Origin: Centipeda artemidis DSM 19719
Lineage (GTDB): Bacteria > Bacillota > Negativicutes > Selenomonadales > Selenomonadaceae
Assembly (NCBI RefSeq): GCF_000426665.1
Contig: NZ_AUFU01000002.1
Location: 119,585 to 183,584, forward strand
Direction of reading: 5' to 3'
Length of the DNA stretch: 64,000 bases
In this document: piece by piece, positions 63,509-64,000 of the stretch
Position numbering within the stretch: the stretch's first letter is position 1
How the letters are laid out: every line of letters begins with the position of its first letter
Position numbers and translations under genes: made by a program
Notes under the pieces: generated by a model
Told to the model about the DNA's origin: nothing
What the model saw: the letters and a program-made list of their open reading frames with translations, nothing else
The model's database searches: none

Positions 63509-63793
63509 TTAGGTATTCTTCGCGATGAACGCACCGACCACGGCGCCGACGATTGCGGCGGTCGTGACTGTTCCCTGCGAATATCCTTTGCGTTTCGGCT
63601 TATGCCGGCGTGCAGCAAGCTGTGTGACCTCGTAGGAGTCTCCATAGCTTGAGCGCACGTCCATTGCACGAGGGGCATCTGCCATCATGCGAGGGCTAGC
63701 CTCTGCGACAACTGCTGTTGTTCCAACCAAACTGCATGTCATAACACCAAAGAGTGCCGCAGCGATTATTTTCTTAACTTTCTTCTTCGTCAT
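63509..63793 (-). CDS. Small exported protein with a glycine-zipper-like C terminus, unknown function
   Basis: A 94-aa protein with a signal peptide (TKKKVKKIIAAALFGVMTCS, then VGTTAVVAEA as cleavage region). The short mature part is basic in the middle (RRHKPKRKG) and ends in a small-residue helix, TTAAIVGAVVGAFIAKN, resembling glycine-zipper membrane segments. ATG 63793 has AGGAG 8 nt upstream; the ATG 54 bases earlier has no site. Possibly an outer- or inner-membrane-associated envelope protein; no family recognised. Confidence 0.7.
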   Translation of the reverse strand: MTKKKVKKIIAAALFGVMTCSLVGTTAVVAEASPRMMADAPRAMDVRSSYGDSYEVTQLAARRHKPKRKGYSQGTVTTAAIVGAVVGAFIAKNT

Positions 63794-64000
63794 GGTACTC
63801 ACTCCTATCCAAGGTTTTTCGAAGGGAAGCCGTTTGTTTGCTCCCATCGATCCTGTTTACATGGATAAATATACAGGAGCTGTTTTAGAACGTCTTGTGA
63901 GAGGCGTTATTATTCAATTATAACGCATTACATTCGCATGGTATGTATTATCTGCACTTCCTTGAGACACAATGTTTTTCGTGTCCTATATGACACTGTA
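63794..64000. other. Window end without a gene
   Basis: No credible reading frame. It contains an inverted repeat GCGTTAT / ATAACGC around 63903-63927 and a minus-strand TATAAT inside its distal arm, which may belong to the promoter region of the gene at 63793. Confidence 0.4.

Overview
The window looks like chromosomal DNA of a diderm Firmicute of the class Negativicutes, most likely Selenomonas or a close relative (inference, no database search). The gene complement is Firmicute-like: RNase J, an ACT protein-hom-thrB operon, MreBCD with MinCDE, a bifunctional Rel and Rrf2. There are also signs of an outer membrane: an exported barrel-like protein ending in Phe and other exported proteins. 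Base composition is GC-rich, and GTG/TTG starts behind strong Shine-Dalgarno sites are common. Coding is dense and mostly on the minus strand. There is no rRNA and no CRISPR array, one tRNA (Leu, anticodon TAG) and one insertion sequence (IS30 family).

Layout. 1-7.4 kb: a broken or frameshifted unknown gene, ychF, a DUF1858 protein, trmD with a tiny overlapping ORF, a GalT-like DUF4931 protein coupled to a peptidoglycan glycosyltransferase, and a large radical SAM fusion protein. 7.4-14.6 kb: one cell-shape and division operon, mreBCD-mrdA-minCDE-rodA. 14.9-19.1 kb: aspartokinase, an aminotransferase, rplM-rpsI and an Rrf2 regulator, all on the plus strand. 19.1-28.5 kb: two DUF445 proteins, galU, a tartrate/malate-type dehydrogenase, two exported proteins of unknown function, pncC, rimO and an orphan solute-binding protein. 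28.7-33.2 kb: a split transketolase, RNase J behind a long structured leader, and a small outer-membrane-like protein.

33.3-46.5 kb: amino-acid biosynthesis. A complete argCJBDFGH cluster sits behind a promoter overlapped by a perfect 13-bp-arm inverted repeat that resembles an ARG box; an ACT protein-hom-thrB operon and rel follow. 46.5-56.8 kb: recJ, then a tgt-yajC-fthC-secD-secF operon, pncB-aroE, and a fused MEMO-like/AMMECR1 protein. tRNA-Leu follows at 56.8 kb.

57.0-63.3 kb is the accessory part. An IS30 element lies next to a tightly overlapping three-gene operon encoding a TerB_N/TerB_C-type protein, a BrxD-like (DUF2791) ATPase and an Lhr/BrxHI-like DEAD/DEAH helicase. This is the best candidate here for a poorly described DNA-processing or defence system. 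The window ends with a small exported protein.
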